Assembly: GCA_947494445.1 (NCBI GenBank)
Contig: CANLVD010000001.1
Location: 744,001-808,000, forward strand
Direction of reading: 5' to 3'
DNA length: 64,000 nucleotides
Source: an uncultured Paracoccaceae bacterium
GTDB lineage: Bacteria > Pseudomonadota > Alphaproteobacteria > Rhodobacterales > Rhodobacteraceae
In this document: positions 7,858 to 15,770 of the stretch, in pieces
Layout: every line of letters starts with the position of its first letter
How positions within the stretch are numbered: the first letter of the stretch is position 1
Translations under genes and position numbers: made by a program
Notes under the pieces: model-generated
Seen by the model: only the letters and a program-made list of their open reading frames with translations
What the model was told of the DNA's origin: nothing
Databases searched by the model: none

Positions 7858-8246
7858 GCATCTTCCTCTTTGCGCCAGACCAGAACAATCGCGACCGCCG
7901 CGATGATCGCAAAGACCAGCCCGGCGATGGCCGGAGTGGCAGGACCGCCCATGAGACCCATGAAAATCGCGTCATGGCCGTTCATGAACATCAAGGCAAA
8001 GCCGCCGATCATGACCAGATGCCGCTGGCCGACGACAGCGCCGATGAGGGCAATCAGGATCAGCGTCAACTGACGGCCCAGAAATGCGCCAGCGGTCAGC
8101 CCAAGCGACAGGGCAGGCCCGGTCAGTTCGGTGAGCCCCGGGTTCGAAGTGGGGTTCCCATAGGCCGGGATTGTTGCTGCAGCCATTGCAAGGGCCATCA
8201 GGGCAATCAGAATTCGTGGGATCAGGTAAGTCTTGCTGAATGACAT
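7854..8246 (-). CDS. Small membrane protein of unknown function
   Basis: A 130-residue protein with a possible signal peptide or first helix (IPRILIALMALAMAAATIPAYG), then about three further helices (the last AGLVFAIIAAVAIVLVWRKEEDA) and a charged cytoplasmic tail. A loop motif MNGHDAIFMGLMGG contains one His and one Asp. I do not recognise the family. It is translationally coupled (ATGA) to the Tat-exported dioxygenase, so it may be a membrane partner or electron/iron path for it. It lies downstream of a strong intercistronic hairpin. Confidence 0.72.
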   Translation of the reverse strand: MSFSKTYLIPRILIALMALAMAAATIPAYGNPTSNPGLTELTGPALSLGLTAGAFLGRQLTLILIALIGAVVGQRHLVMIGGFALMFMNGHDAIFMGLMGGPATPAIAGLVFAIIAAVAIVLVWRKEEDA

Positions 8247-8292
8247 GTCGTGTTCCTATGGGTTCGGGCGTGGTGTCGTGATCACAGGGACA

Positions 8293-8332
8293 GGCCGCAG
8301 AGGACACCTGACGAACAGGTGCATCTGCGGCC
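8293..8332 (-). other. Two-part intercistronic hairpin
   Basis: A 9-bp outer stem (GGCCGCAGA with TCTGCGGCC) and a 6-bp inner stem (CACCTG with CAGGTG) are separated by a small asymmetric internal loop and closed by ACGAA. It lies in the 97-base gap between two genes of the same leftward run. There is no T run on the minus strand, so an mRNA-processing or stability element, or a weak terminator, is likelier than a strong terminator. Confidence 0.65.
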
Positions 8333-8343
8333 CGGGTATCCCT

Positions 8344-8901
8344 TTAAAAATTGACGGTCAGAGAGCCGCCGTTTTCGCTGATCTTGGTCAGGTCAGTGCC
8401 CTCACCAATGGTGATCAGGATGCCCCCGGTCGCAAAGGTAAAGTCGCTCGGCATGCCCTCAACGAATGCACCGCTGGAGCTGACCTGCGTGCCTGGTGCG
8501 ATGACTTCGACTGTGGCGCTGAAGTTTTCGTCCGTCGTGTCCGACAGTTTGGCCGAGGTAATGGGCTGGTCGAAGGCGAAATAGTAGCGATCGAATGTGG
8601 TATCGTCATAGAGCGTGATCTGCAGCTTTTCCAACTGCGCCACCAGGGTCATGGTCAGGCTGTTGGTCGTGAAGTCCACGTCATAGACCTGAAAGGCAAA
8701 GCCGGGCAGTTCGACCTCATCGGTGATTTCAACCGGACCTTTGGCGTCCACTGTGAAGGGCGCGCCACCGGTGGCCTGCGCGTTCTGGAAGAAGTTGACG
8801 GCTTGGCTGACGGTGCTCGACGGGGTGGCAGCGACGGTGCAGGCGGCCACAAGGGCCGTGGCCGCGATCAGGGTCGCGCGAATGGGTGTGAAGATGGTCA
8901 T
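8344..8901 (-). CDS. Exported hypothetical protein, possible lipoprotein
   Basis: A 185-residue protein that starts with a hydrophobic leader MTIFTPIRATLIAATALVAAC. The LVAAC segment fits a lipobox, giving a lipid-anchored Cys21. The mature part is rich in beta-prone Thr, Val and Phe and has no cysteine or recognisable catalytic motif, which suggests a beta-sandwich. The upstream GGAGGATAAACTC supports the start. I do not recognise the family. It lies between the NTF2-like exported protein and the small membrane protein in the envelope-rich cluster. Confidence 0.7.
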   Translation of the reverse strand: MTIFTPIRATLIAATALVAACTVAATPSSTVSQAVNFFQNAQATGGAPFTVDAKGPVEITDEVELPGFAFQVYDVDFTTNSLTMTLVAQLEKLQITLYDDTTFDRYYFAFDQPITSAKLSDTTDENFSATVEVIAPGTQVSSSGAFVEGMPSDFTFATGGILITIGEGTDLTKISENGGSLTVNF

Positions 8902-8934
8902 GAGTTTATCCTCCTGTTGGGATGATGCGGTGCG

Positions 8935-9432
8935 TTACGAGCGGCCGTGATAGGCTTGGCTGACGGCAAAGCTGTCTTCGAACCAGTGCCAAAGAACGAC
9001 CTGACCATCGCGGACCTTGGCGCGCAGGGCGAAGGTGAACTCGCCGATTTCCTGACCGGAATGGGGCGTGATGCCGTTCATAATGCCAAACACGGCGACT
9101 GTATCGCCGGAGGTAAAAGCGTCGGTGTTTTCCCATTTGGTGGTCTGCAAGTTCGCACTGAACACGCCGAGGAATTCGAAGATTGCCTCTTTGCCCTTGC
9201 TCTCGCCGATCCATGGCAGGGTGCTGTCGCCTTCATTGTGCCAGACCATGTCATCGGCCATCAGTGCGGACATGGCTTCCATATCGCCACCGCCCATGGC
9301 GCCCATGAATGCCATGACTGTGTCAAATGATGCCTGGGTTGTTTCGTCCATTTCCTGTGCTCCTACTTGTGTTGCGAGGATCAGTGCCAAGGTGGCGCCG
9401 AGTGATGTCTTCAAAGCGGTTCTGCGGTTCAT
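8935..9432 (-). CDS. Exported SnoaL/NTF2-like protein
   Basis: A 165-residue protein with leader MNRRTALKTSLGATLALILA and a probable cleavage after VGAQ. The twin arginine and RRTALK resemble a Tat signal, as in the neighbouring dioxygenase. The mature part is one NTF2-like domain: a helical start with MAFMGAMGGGDMEAM, then MADDMVWHNEGD, and FALRAKVRDGQVVLWHWFEDS near the end. This fold often binds small hydrophobic ligands or acts as a cyclase or isomerase. The location in the periplasm is inferred. It is the second of two NTF2-like genes in the same run. Confidence 0.85.
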   Translation of the reverse strand: MNRRTALKTSLGATLALILATQVGAQEMDETTQASFDTVMAFMGAMGGGDMEAMSALMADDMVWHNEGDSTLPWIGESKGKEAIFEFLGVFSANLQTTKWENTDAFTSGDTVAVFGIMNGITPHSGQEIGEFTFALRAKVRDGQVVLWHWFEDSFAVSQAYHGRS

Positions 9433-9490
9433 TTTCGTGTCCTTTGGTGAATGGTCTGCCGGAGCAGGGTCGAAGAAGGTTGTGGTGGTG

Positions 9491-9796
9491 TCAGGGATGC
9501 TGTGATCCCTCGGTCGTCTTGGTCCACATCAGTTCGGGGTTCTCGCGAAAGGCGAAGCGCTCAAGGTGGCTGGTCACCACTTCGACCACCCGGTCCAGTT
9601 GCGTCTGATCATCGGCAGAAGCGCAGAATTTCAGGTGGCTTGCGTCCGCTGTCAGTTCGCATTGCCCGAAAGAGAACCGAACCCAGCCCTTGTGTGCGTC
9701 GCAGCCCGCATCGACCTTGCGGCCGAAGTGCTGGCAGAGCGCGGTCATGTGACGGGCGGCGTTGTCGGTTTCGAAAAGGGCGCTTGTGTTCATCAT
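9491..9796 (-). CDS. DUF2218 domain-containing protein
   Basis: About 101 residues from MMNTSALFETDNAARHMTALCQH. The pattern of an N-terminal helix followed by a long beta segment (GWVRFSFGQCELTADASHLKFCASADD) and HLERFAFRENPELMW matches DUF2218. In my knowledge of the family, DUF2218 proteins often occur near or fused to siderophore-interacting and iron-uptake genes. This agrees with the SIP gene 3.3 kb further along. The start at 9796 or 9793 is uncertain because the upstream region has only a weak ribosome-binding site; a longer version from 9841 is possible. No enzymatic residues are apparent. Confidence 0.75.
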   Translation of the reverse strand: MMNTSALFETDNAARHMTALCQHFGRKVDAGCDAHKGWVRFSFGQCELTADASHLKFCASADDQTQLDRVVEVVTSHLERFAFRENPELMWTKTTEGSQHP

Positions 9797-10052
9797 GTGG
9801 TTCCCGAAGATCTTGAGGTGAAAATATTGCCGCTCGACCACGCTGCATATTGGCTCATTTCAGAAGTCATAGTTCGGCCGAGCGGAACGATTGTTCTGCG
9901 CTAAAGGAATGATGCGGGTACGGTGCAAGGCTGTGTCCTGAGAGCAGGCCAAACGGATGCAGCTCCATGGCTGGCACATTGATGTGCCGGACGATTGAGA
10001 CGGTCTGGATGTGTCGCGCAAGCAACGTCAGGGCGTTGCAGCCATTGAGCCG
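9797..10052. other. 256-base gap with an inverted repeat
   Basis: No convincing gene is seen here. GGCACAT and ATGTGCC at 9974-9980 and 9983-9989 form a 7-bp inverted repeat with a 2-base spacer, which could be an operator or a small hairpin. The gap separates the two large secreted-protein genes from the rest of the leftward run, so a second promoter for the DUF2218 gene and those beyond it may lie here. No clear -35/-10 pair was identified. Confidence 0.4.
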
Positions 10053-11171
10053 TCAGTCGGAGGCTGTTTTCAGTTCCAGCGTGATGACCCGTTGGTCGGG
10101 GCTTTGGATTTCTGTGTCCACCGCGTGGTCGAGAAGATCCCTGAAATTGTTCCCGGCGACATCTTCCAGCCGTGCATCCACGGTGATGTTCAGGGTTCCG
10201 GAAGTCCAGTCATCACGCGGCACAAACCGCCAGCTCAAGCCATGGCTTTCCACAGACAGAGATCCTGGAACCGGCTGTCCGGCACCATCCAGAACCCCGA
10301 TGCCGCTCTGCAGAAGGTGATGATCGAAAGGGCGGTCGAAGGCAATCACAAGGGGCGCGCGAGAGTGCGCCGCGGGCGCGTTGACGCGCCAGTTTTCAGT
10401 CGCGGGCAGAGACCGCAGTGCCGGGCCGACAAGGAAGGCCTTCTCGAACCGGGAGGTGACGTCCTTGCCGTTTGCGCTGGGCCAGCCGTCCTCAACAACA
10501 ATCGAATAGGATTTGCCCTCAAGCAGGGCCGGGCCAAGTGCCAGATTTGTCGCAACTCCGCGTTTTATGCGTCCGGGGTCCATCAGCAGGGTCAGCCGTG
10601 TGCGATCATCGTTCCAGAGTTCCTGCTTGAACGTCATGAAGGCAGCCGTGTCAGCTGTTCCGGTCTCGTCCACGAGTTTGATGAAATCGGTGGATCTGTG
10701 GGGTTGCATCGGTGTGGAGAAGTGGATGTAGAACCGCAATGTGTTCTCGGGAATGCTGTCGCCACCGGGGTGGATTGCGAGCACTTGAGCAGGGACGGCA
10801 GTGGCTTTTGGGTGGATAGTGAATTCAGTCAGGTCACGGGCATTCTGGTCGCGGATCATGACCGTGTAGATCTGCCCTTCGACGAGGCCGAAGGCAGGGT
10901 CAAACGACACCGTTCTTCCCGAAACTGTGTAGCGCCCGGCCACCGGCGATCTGCCATCGCAGCAGGCGGCACTTGCGCCGACGAAAACCTGCAGAACGTC
11001 GGTGGGTTCAATGGTGGTCAGCGGGTCTTTCAGGGTGATCGCGATGGTGGCGTCACCTGTCTCGGGCAGGGTCAGCCTGCCCTCTGTCGCGAGGGCAGGC
11101 GTGTTGGATAACCCCATGAGACAGCTGATCCCGAAGGCAATCCGACGCAGGTGCTGTCTCATAGAGATCAT
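10053..11171 (-). CDS. Secreted protein with three Ig-like (SbsA/Big_5-type) repeats
   Basis: A 372-residue protein with an N-terminal signal peptide (hydrophobic stretch about 10-27, cleavage near PALATEG). The mature part looks like three consecutive Ig-like domains of the Big_5/SbsA type. Repeat-like features include TVSGRTVSFDPAFGLVEGQ, LRFYIHFSTPMQP and PLVIAFDRPFDHHLL with DVAGNN. Such domains are adhesive or structural modules of surface and secreted proteins. Cys-Cys at about residues 69-70 (AACCDG) could form a vicinal disulfide or bind metal. The gene begins five bases after the stop of the secreted propeller-like gene, so the two are co-transcribed. The exact role is unknown. Confidence 0.7.
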   Translation of the reverse strand: MISMRQHLRRIAFGISCLMGLSNTPALATEGRLTLPETGDATIAITLKDPLTTIEPTDVLQVFVGASAACCDGRSPVAGRYTVSGRTVSFDPAFGLVEGQIYTVMIRDQNARDLTEFTIHPKATAVPAQVLAIHPGGDSIPENTLRFYIHFSTPMQPHRSTDFIKLVDETGTADTAAFMTFKQELWNDDRTRLTLLMDPGRIKRGVATNLALGPALLEGKSYSIVVEDGWPSANGKDVTSRFEKAFLVGPALRSLPATENWRVNAPAAHSRAPLVIAFDRPFDHHLLQSGIGVLDGAGQPVPGSLSVESHGLSWRFVPRDDWTSGTLNITVDARLEDVAGNNFRDLLDHAVDTEIQSPDQRVITLELKTASD

Positions 11172-11176
11172 GGCTA

Positions 11177-12415
11177 TTACTCTGACTTTTCAGCGTAATA
11201 TTGTGGGAAGTCGAACTCCGCCACGAGATTGTGCAGCCGGTTGGGGAACATGGAGGCGTTGGAATCCAGGTTCAGGCTGCCGGTGTACATGTCGCGGGTC
11301 AGTGACACGAACAGGTTCTCGCTCAGCGCATCGATGTGCAGCGACATGCCGTCAAACATCACGGCCTTTCCGACAGGGCCAGCGGGCATCGTTGGTGACA
11401 GATCCATCTGGCCACCGCGGGAGAAATCCGCATCGGTGTAGGCCTTCGCGTCATTCAGGCCCGCCACGGGAATGACCTGTGGTGAGCGGCTGTTGCTGGT
11501 CAGGAACAGCATCTCGTTGCCTTGCAGGGAGTACGACACCATGTCCAGCGGCTGTCCGTTTCCGTAGTCCATCACAGTGCGGGCCGAGATTTTCGCGCCA
11601 TCCACGATGTCATCAAGATCGATCAGAACCACGGGGCTGCAAGTGTATGCGGCCACAAGCTGCGCCTTGCCGTCGATTTCCTGAATGGACATGGCCCGGA
11701 TGGGCGCACGCGTCTCATACTGATCATGGGATATGTGGTACATTTCCACGTTCGCCGCACTTTGTGTCCCGGTGAACGGGTAGGGCATACGTCGCAGTGT
11801 CGAGAGGAAATTGTCGAAGGCAACGCCGGAGACGAAAAGCTCGCCCTCGTGGAATTCCATGTCCATGATCGCCAGAGAACTGAGCTTGATGTCGCCCTTG
11901 GCAAGGTCGCGGATCAGGGGAGGGTTTTTGCCAAGACCGCGCGGGCGAAAGGTGGTTTCCTGATCCGGAAAATTGTCCAGAGCTTGCTTCTGGAAGGGCA
12001 GAGAGGTGAGGTCGAGAAGTTCGATCTCGCCCCCTTGGGTAACCTTGATGATCGCAGGGGCGGACTCGAAATTGCCGATGCGTGTAACAGAGACATAGAT
12101 TTCGGCGGTCACCGGATGAACGGCCATGTCGTTGATCGCAAGCGCGCTGCTGGCCACGCCGAGCACATCGGCAATTTTCACGTCGATGTCGCCGATGTTC
12201 ACAGGCATCACGGCCTCTGGCGCACTTTGACCGGTGATGTCAAACGCGTAAATCGCGCCGTTGTAATTGTCTCCGACAAATAGGGTGCCGGTGTCTGCAA
12301 ACTCAAGCGCGCCGGCAAATTTGAGGTCAAGATCTGCGCCTTGGGCAAGGGCCGTTGTGGCCGTGCTCAAGGCGAGCGCAACAGAGGCGAGCGCTGTCAC
12401 TTTCAAATTCTGCAT
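11177..12415 (-). CDS. Secreted beta-propeller-like protein of unknown function
   Basis: A 412-residue protein starting MQNLKVTALASVALALS with a clear signal peptide ending near ALAQG. The start is fixed by CAAGGAGAACC upstream; an in-frame extension exists but lacks a ribosome-binding site. Repeating blade-like segments such as TGTLFVGDNYNGAIYAFDI, NDMAVHPVTAEIYVSVTR and LHIDALSENLFVSLTRD suggest an NHL/SMP30-like propeller. No clear catalytic residues are seen. It is the first gene of the leftward run and faces the divergent LysR gene across a 173-base intergenic region, the probable control region of the cluster. Confidence 0.72.
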   Translation of the reverse strand: MQNLKVTALASVALALSTATTALAQGADLDLKFAGALEFADTGTLFVGDNYNGAIYAFDITGQSAPEAVMPVNIGDIDVKIADVLGVASSALAINDMAVHPVTAEIYVSVTRIGNFESAPAIIKVTQGGEIELLDLTSLPFQKQALDNFPDQETTFRPRGLGKNPPLIRDLAKGDIKLSSLAIMDMEFHEGELFVSGVAFDNFLSTLRRMPYPFTGTQSAANVEMYHISHDQYETRAPIRAMSIQEIDGKAQLVAAYTCSPVVLIDLDDIVDGAKISARTVMDYGNGQPLDMVSYSLQGNEMLFLTSNSRSPQVIPVAGLNDAKAYTDADFSRGGQMDLSPTMPAGPVGKAVMFDGMSLHIDALSENLFVSLTRDMYTGSLNLDSNASMFPNRLHNLVAEFDFPQYYAEKSE

Positions 12416-12588
12416 CGGTGGTTCTCCTTGTTTTTCAGTTCGGGGCGTCAGTGTTTCTAGTGGTGTTGTCCGGTTCGGATGCCGGGTTTTCAGGCAGACA
12501 TCCCCTTGGTGACAATCAAAGGCTAGCCCCTTGACGGTATTTCGACTATTTGCTGGTTTCCGAAGGGATTGATCCGGGAGGCCGAACA

Positions 12589-13473
12589 ATGATTGACCAC
12601 CTGAGGCAGATGGCGATTTTCGCGCGCGTCGTGGATAAGGGCTCGTTTCGTGCGGCGGCTCAGGACGTTGGACTGGCCCCGTCGCGGATCAGCGAGACGG
12701 TCTCGGAGCTTGAGGATTACCTGGGCGTCACGCTGCTCTATCGCACTACGCGGAAGATCACTCTGACCAATGAGGGCAGCATTTTCTATGCGCGTGTCCT
12801 TGACATGTTGCGCAGCGCCGAGGCCGGGCTGGATGAGTTGAATGCGCTTTCGGAAGAACCTGTCGGCGCGCTTCGGATATCGATCCCGGCGTTCATGGCG
12901 TCCGGGCCGATTTCGACGGCTGTGGCGTCCTTTGCACGTCAATATCCCAATGTGGCCTTCTCGGTCTCTTACACCGACCACCAGATGCGTCTGATCGAAG
13001 ATGGGTTTGATCTGAACATCCGTGTCGGCTGGCTGGACGACAGTTCGATGATGTCGCGAAAGCTGGGAGAGGGTCAGCGGTGGCTGGTTGCAGACGCGGA
13101 TTACGCGCGGGTGCGCGAAACCCCGCAGCGCCCGTCTGATCTGGAGACCTGGGACTGGATCCGGTACCGGCAACGCTCTGACACGACCGAGTTCACCGCG
13201 CCCGGTGGCGAAACCGAAAAGGTGACCGGAAACGCCCAGATCGAGGTCGACAGCATTGATGCACTGTATCACCTGTCGACCCAGAACCTTGGCATCACGA
13301 TCCTGCCGTCACATCTGGCGAGGCAGGGAGTAGATGCCGGCAAACTGGTGCAGCTTCTGCCCGACTGGACGTTGCGCCCTTTGGGCATCTATGCGGTCTG
13401 GCCGGATAAGTCGCGGCGCGAGAGCCTGACCCTTCTGTTTGTCAGGTTCCTTGCCAAGCAGGAGCTTTGCTAA
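12589..13473 (+). CDS. LysR family transcriptional regulator
   Basis: A 294-residue LysR-type regulator. The winged helix-turn-helix occupies residues 1-60 (AIFARVVDKGSFRAAAQDVG followed by LAPSRISETVSELEDYLGV), and the effector-binding domain follows from about residue 90. The segment LLYRTTRKITLTNEG is typical of the DNA-binding wing. The start follows GGGAGG at 12576-12581. It is divergent from the secreted-protein genes, the classic arrangement for a LysR protein that controls its neighbours, and it probably regulates the leftward cluster. Members with this sequence style (CrgA/DhcR-like) often respond to aromatic or short-chain compounds; the effector is unknown. Confidence 0.92.
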   Translation: MIDHLRQMAIFARVVDKGSFRAAAQDVGLAPSRISETVSELEDYLGVTLLYRTTRKITLTNEGSIFYARVLDMLRSAEAGLDELNALSEEPVGALRISIPAFMASGPISTAVASFARQYPNVAFSVSYTDHQMRLIEDGFDLNIRVGWLDDSSMMSRKLGEGQRWLVADADYARVRETPQRPSDLETWDWIRYRQRSDTTEFTAPGGETEKVTGNAQIEVDSIDALYHLSTQNLGITILPSHLARQGVDAGKLVQLLPDWTLRPLGIYAVWPDKSRRESLTLLFVRFLAKQELC

Positions 13474-13835
13474 GCCCCTCGGATCATGCGGATTCGGAAA
13501 AGCGACAGCGTCTTGGTCTGGTGACTTCCGAGTGCTTCGCGTGCCGTGAAAACATGATCTTTGGCGGTCTCATCCCCCGTTTATAAAGGTGTTTCCACAC
13601 TGTTTGGAACGCCGGCAATGATACAGAATTGTTATCGATAACATTTTTCTTGACAGAATTGGCGATCCAAGGAATGTTTGGAAAAGTTACCGATAACCTA
13701 ATGGCTTGACCGTTTGGGAGGGTGCAGCCGAAGCCGTGCGTCCGGGTGATGCGCAGCCTTTAGAGCTAGAAAAATAAACGATGCTTCAGACCAATTTGGC
13801 ATTGGTGCGAGGCCCGGCAGTCTTGGAGAACGTCA
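13474..13835. other. 362-base regulatory intergenic region
   Basis: No gene is seen. The first half shows nothing specific. The second half holds the LacI-type operators and promoter described separately, then a leader of about 135 bases before the ABC transporter start. The leader contains no obvious terminator or known riboswitch pattern that I can recognise. Confidence 0.6.
13631..13697 (+). promoter_or_regulatory. LacI-type operator pair bracketing a promoter
   Basis: GTTATCGATAAC (13631-13642) is a perfect 12-base palindrome. GTTACCGATAAC (13686-13697) is the same site with one change; the centres are 55 bases apart. The central CG is characteristic of LacI/PurR-family operators. Between them lie TTGACA (13650-13655) and, after 17 bases, AATGTT (13673-13678) as a weak -10. 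The left operator abuts the -35 and the right one covers the expected transcription start region. The controlled unit is the ABC importer at 13836. The regulator is unknown; a LacI gene at 26166 is one candidate. Confidence 0.78.
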
Positions 13836-14612
13836 ATGTCCACATCAACACCGATCATCGAGATGCGGGGCATCACAAAACGATTTGGCGGGGTTACGGC
13901 CCTGAGAAATGTCGATCTATCGGCCTATTCGGGTGAAGTTCTTGCCATCGTTGGCGACAATGGCGCCGGGAAATCCACGCTCATCAAGGTGCTGACCGGG
14001 GTTTATCAACCAACAGAAGGCGAAATCATCTTTGATCAGAAACCGCTGGTGATGAGCAGCCATGCGGATGCGATCAACAACGGGATCGATGCGGTTTACC
14101 AGAACCTCGCGCTTGCGGATCATCTGACGCCAGCGCAGAACCTGTTTCTGGGATCGGAACTTACAAAAACCGTGCTTGGCATCCCGATGCTCGACAACCA
14201 GAAAATGAGCGAGCAGGCAATTGCGGTGCTGAAAGACCGTCTTGGTGTTCAGCTCAAAAGCATGGATGTGGCGACCGAAAGCCTGTCCGGCGGCCAACGT
14301 CAGGCGGTCGCGATTGCGCGCGCCGTGCGCCACGATGATCTGCGGGTGCTGGTCATGGACGAGCCCACGGCCGCGCTTGGTCCCCAGGAAACCGCACGCA
14401 CCCTGAAGCTGATCCAGACCCTGCGCGATCAGGGACTGGCGGTTATCGTGATCAGCCATGCGCTGGATGATGTCTTCGAGATTTCCGACCGCATTCACGT
14501 GATGCGGCGGGGCGAATGTGCGGGCGTCGTGCAGACCGCAGACACCACAACACAAGAGGTTCTTGGCCTGATCACCGGTGCCAACCTTACCCAAGGGGGG
14601 GCCGCAGCATGA
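13836..14612 (+). CDS. ABC sugar-type transporter ATP-binding protein (FrcA-like)
   Basis: A 258-residue ATPase. Walker A is GDNGAGKST (about 43-51), the signature is LSGGQRQAVAIARAV, and Walker B is LRVLVMDEPTAALG followed by the switch histidine in ISHALDDV. It has a single ATPase domain, as in the FrcA branch of the carbohydrate uptake CUT2 family, rather than the double RbsA type. The start follows TTGGAGAACGTCA. The gene overlaps the permease by ATGA. It powers import of a sugar or sugar-like solute; LacI-type operators upstream suggest induction by that solute. Confidence 0.92.
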   Translation: MSTSTPIIEMRGITKRFGGVTALRNVDLSAYSGEVLAIVGDNGAGKSTLIKVLTGVYQPTEGEIIFDQKPLVMSSHADAINNGIDAVYQNLALADHLTPAQNLFLGSELTKTVLGIPMLDNQKMSEQAIAVLKDRLGVQLKSMDVATESLSGGQRQAVAIARAVRHDDLRVLVMDEPTAALGPQETARTLKLIQTLRDQGLAVIVISHALDDVFEISDRIHVMRRGECAGVVQTADTTTQEVLGLITGANLTQGGAAA

Positions 14613-15724
14613 GCGCCGCGACTGACAATCAGACGAGTTTCGCGTCTCGCATCGAGCCCTACATGGGCATTCTGGGGCCCATCGCGATGATCGGGATGAT
14701 TGCGCTTTTCATGGGTGTGGTCGAGCCTGCCCGCTATTTCCGCATGTCCAACATCAACCAGATCCTGCTGGACGCGGCACTTTACATGCCGATGGCCATG
14801 GCGATGACCTTTGTGATCACGCAGCGTGGCATTGATCTGTCGATCGGCTCGGTTGCGGCGCTGTCTGCAATCATCATGGCATTCCTGATGAAGCAATATG
14901 ATTTCCCGGCCTGGGTCGCGGTCATCATCTGTCTGTTGCTGGGGGCCGGGATGGGCCTGCTCAACGGGCTTGTGATCACGGTTTTCCGGGTGCCCGATCT
15001 GATCGGGACGTTGGCGATGGATCTGGTCTACAGGGGCTTTGCGCTGGTGCTGGCCAAAGGGCTTGTCCTTGCCCGCTTCCCGGATCTGATCACCGAGATC
15101 GGGCGCGGCCAGACGTTGCAGTTTCTGCCAACGCCGGTGGTGATCGGTCTGTTGACCATGATCGCGGGTTACATCCTTCTGCGGGCCACGCATTTCGGCC
15201 GCTACACAATCTCCATCGGGTCCAACCCCGAAGCTTCCGAGATGACAGGGATCAGCGTCGACCGGCACCGGATCTATGCCTATGTCCTGATGGGCACCAT
15301 GGCGGCGCTGGCAGGCTTGATGCTGACCGGCAAGCTGAACGCGGTGCAGGCCACATCGGCCCCTTATTTCAACCTGCATGTGATCGCGGCTGTTGTCGTG
15401 GGCGGGACGTCGCTGTTCGGTGGCCGTGCCTCGATGATCGGCTCGCTTGCCGGGGTGTTGCTGCTGTCGATGATGATCAACGCGCTGGTCACTTTGCGGA
15501 TCGAGTTCTTCTGGCAGTCCGTCGCCTCGGGCGTCGTGATCATCCTGTCGGTGGCGATCTATACATGGCTGCAAAAGAAAGACCGGGACGGTGGCGGCAG
15601 CATCTCAGCGGCCTTTGCCAATCCCGACAACCGCAAGGTCGGCATGCTGGCTGTCGGTCTGGCTGTGGCAATCCTTGTTCTGCTGGCCATTGGCGCGCTC
15701 TTTGGCGGCCCGACACCAACATAA
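14609..15724 (+). CDS. ABC transporter permease (CUT2/RbsC-FrcC type)
   Basis: A 371-residue inner-membrane permease with about ten hydrophobic segments and the CUT2 permease pattern. This includes ITQRGIDLSIGSVAALSAI near the N-terminal third and GGTSLFGGRASMIGSLAGVL near the end, the loop that meets the ATPase. The C-terminus adds an extra helix after a charged linker (QKKDRDGGGS, then MLAVGLAVAILVLLAIGALF), which is longer than usual. The start at 14609 forms ATGA with the ATPase stop and follows a run of Gs. It works with the ATPase and binding protein on either side. Confidence 0.92.
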   Translation: MSAATDNQTSFASRIEPYMGILGPIAMIGMIALFMGVVEPARYFRMSNINQILLDAALYMPMAMAMTFVITQRGIDLSIGSVAALSAIIMAFLMKQYDFPAWVAVIICLLLGAGMGLLNGLVITVFRVPDLIGTLAMDLVYRGFALVLAKGLVLARFPDLITEIGRGQTLQFLPTPVVIGLLTMIAGYILLRATHFGRYTISIGSNPEASEMTGISVDRHRIYAYVLMGTMAALAGLMLTGKLNAVQATSAPYFNLHVIAAVVVGGTSLFGGRASMIGSLAGVLLLSMMINALVTLRIEFFWQSVASGVVIILSVAIYTWLQKKDRDGGGSISAAFANPDNRKVGMLAVGLAVAILVLLAIGALFGGPTPT

Positions 15725-15770
15725 CCAATAAAAACCGGGGAAGTCCCCACACATCATCTTGGGAGGTAAA

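Noticed and set aside
12416-12588. T-N11-A LysR binding box between the LysR gene and the secreted-protein genes
   Set aside because: Several weak matches can be found in any such region and none had convincing dyad symmetry, so no site is called.
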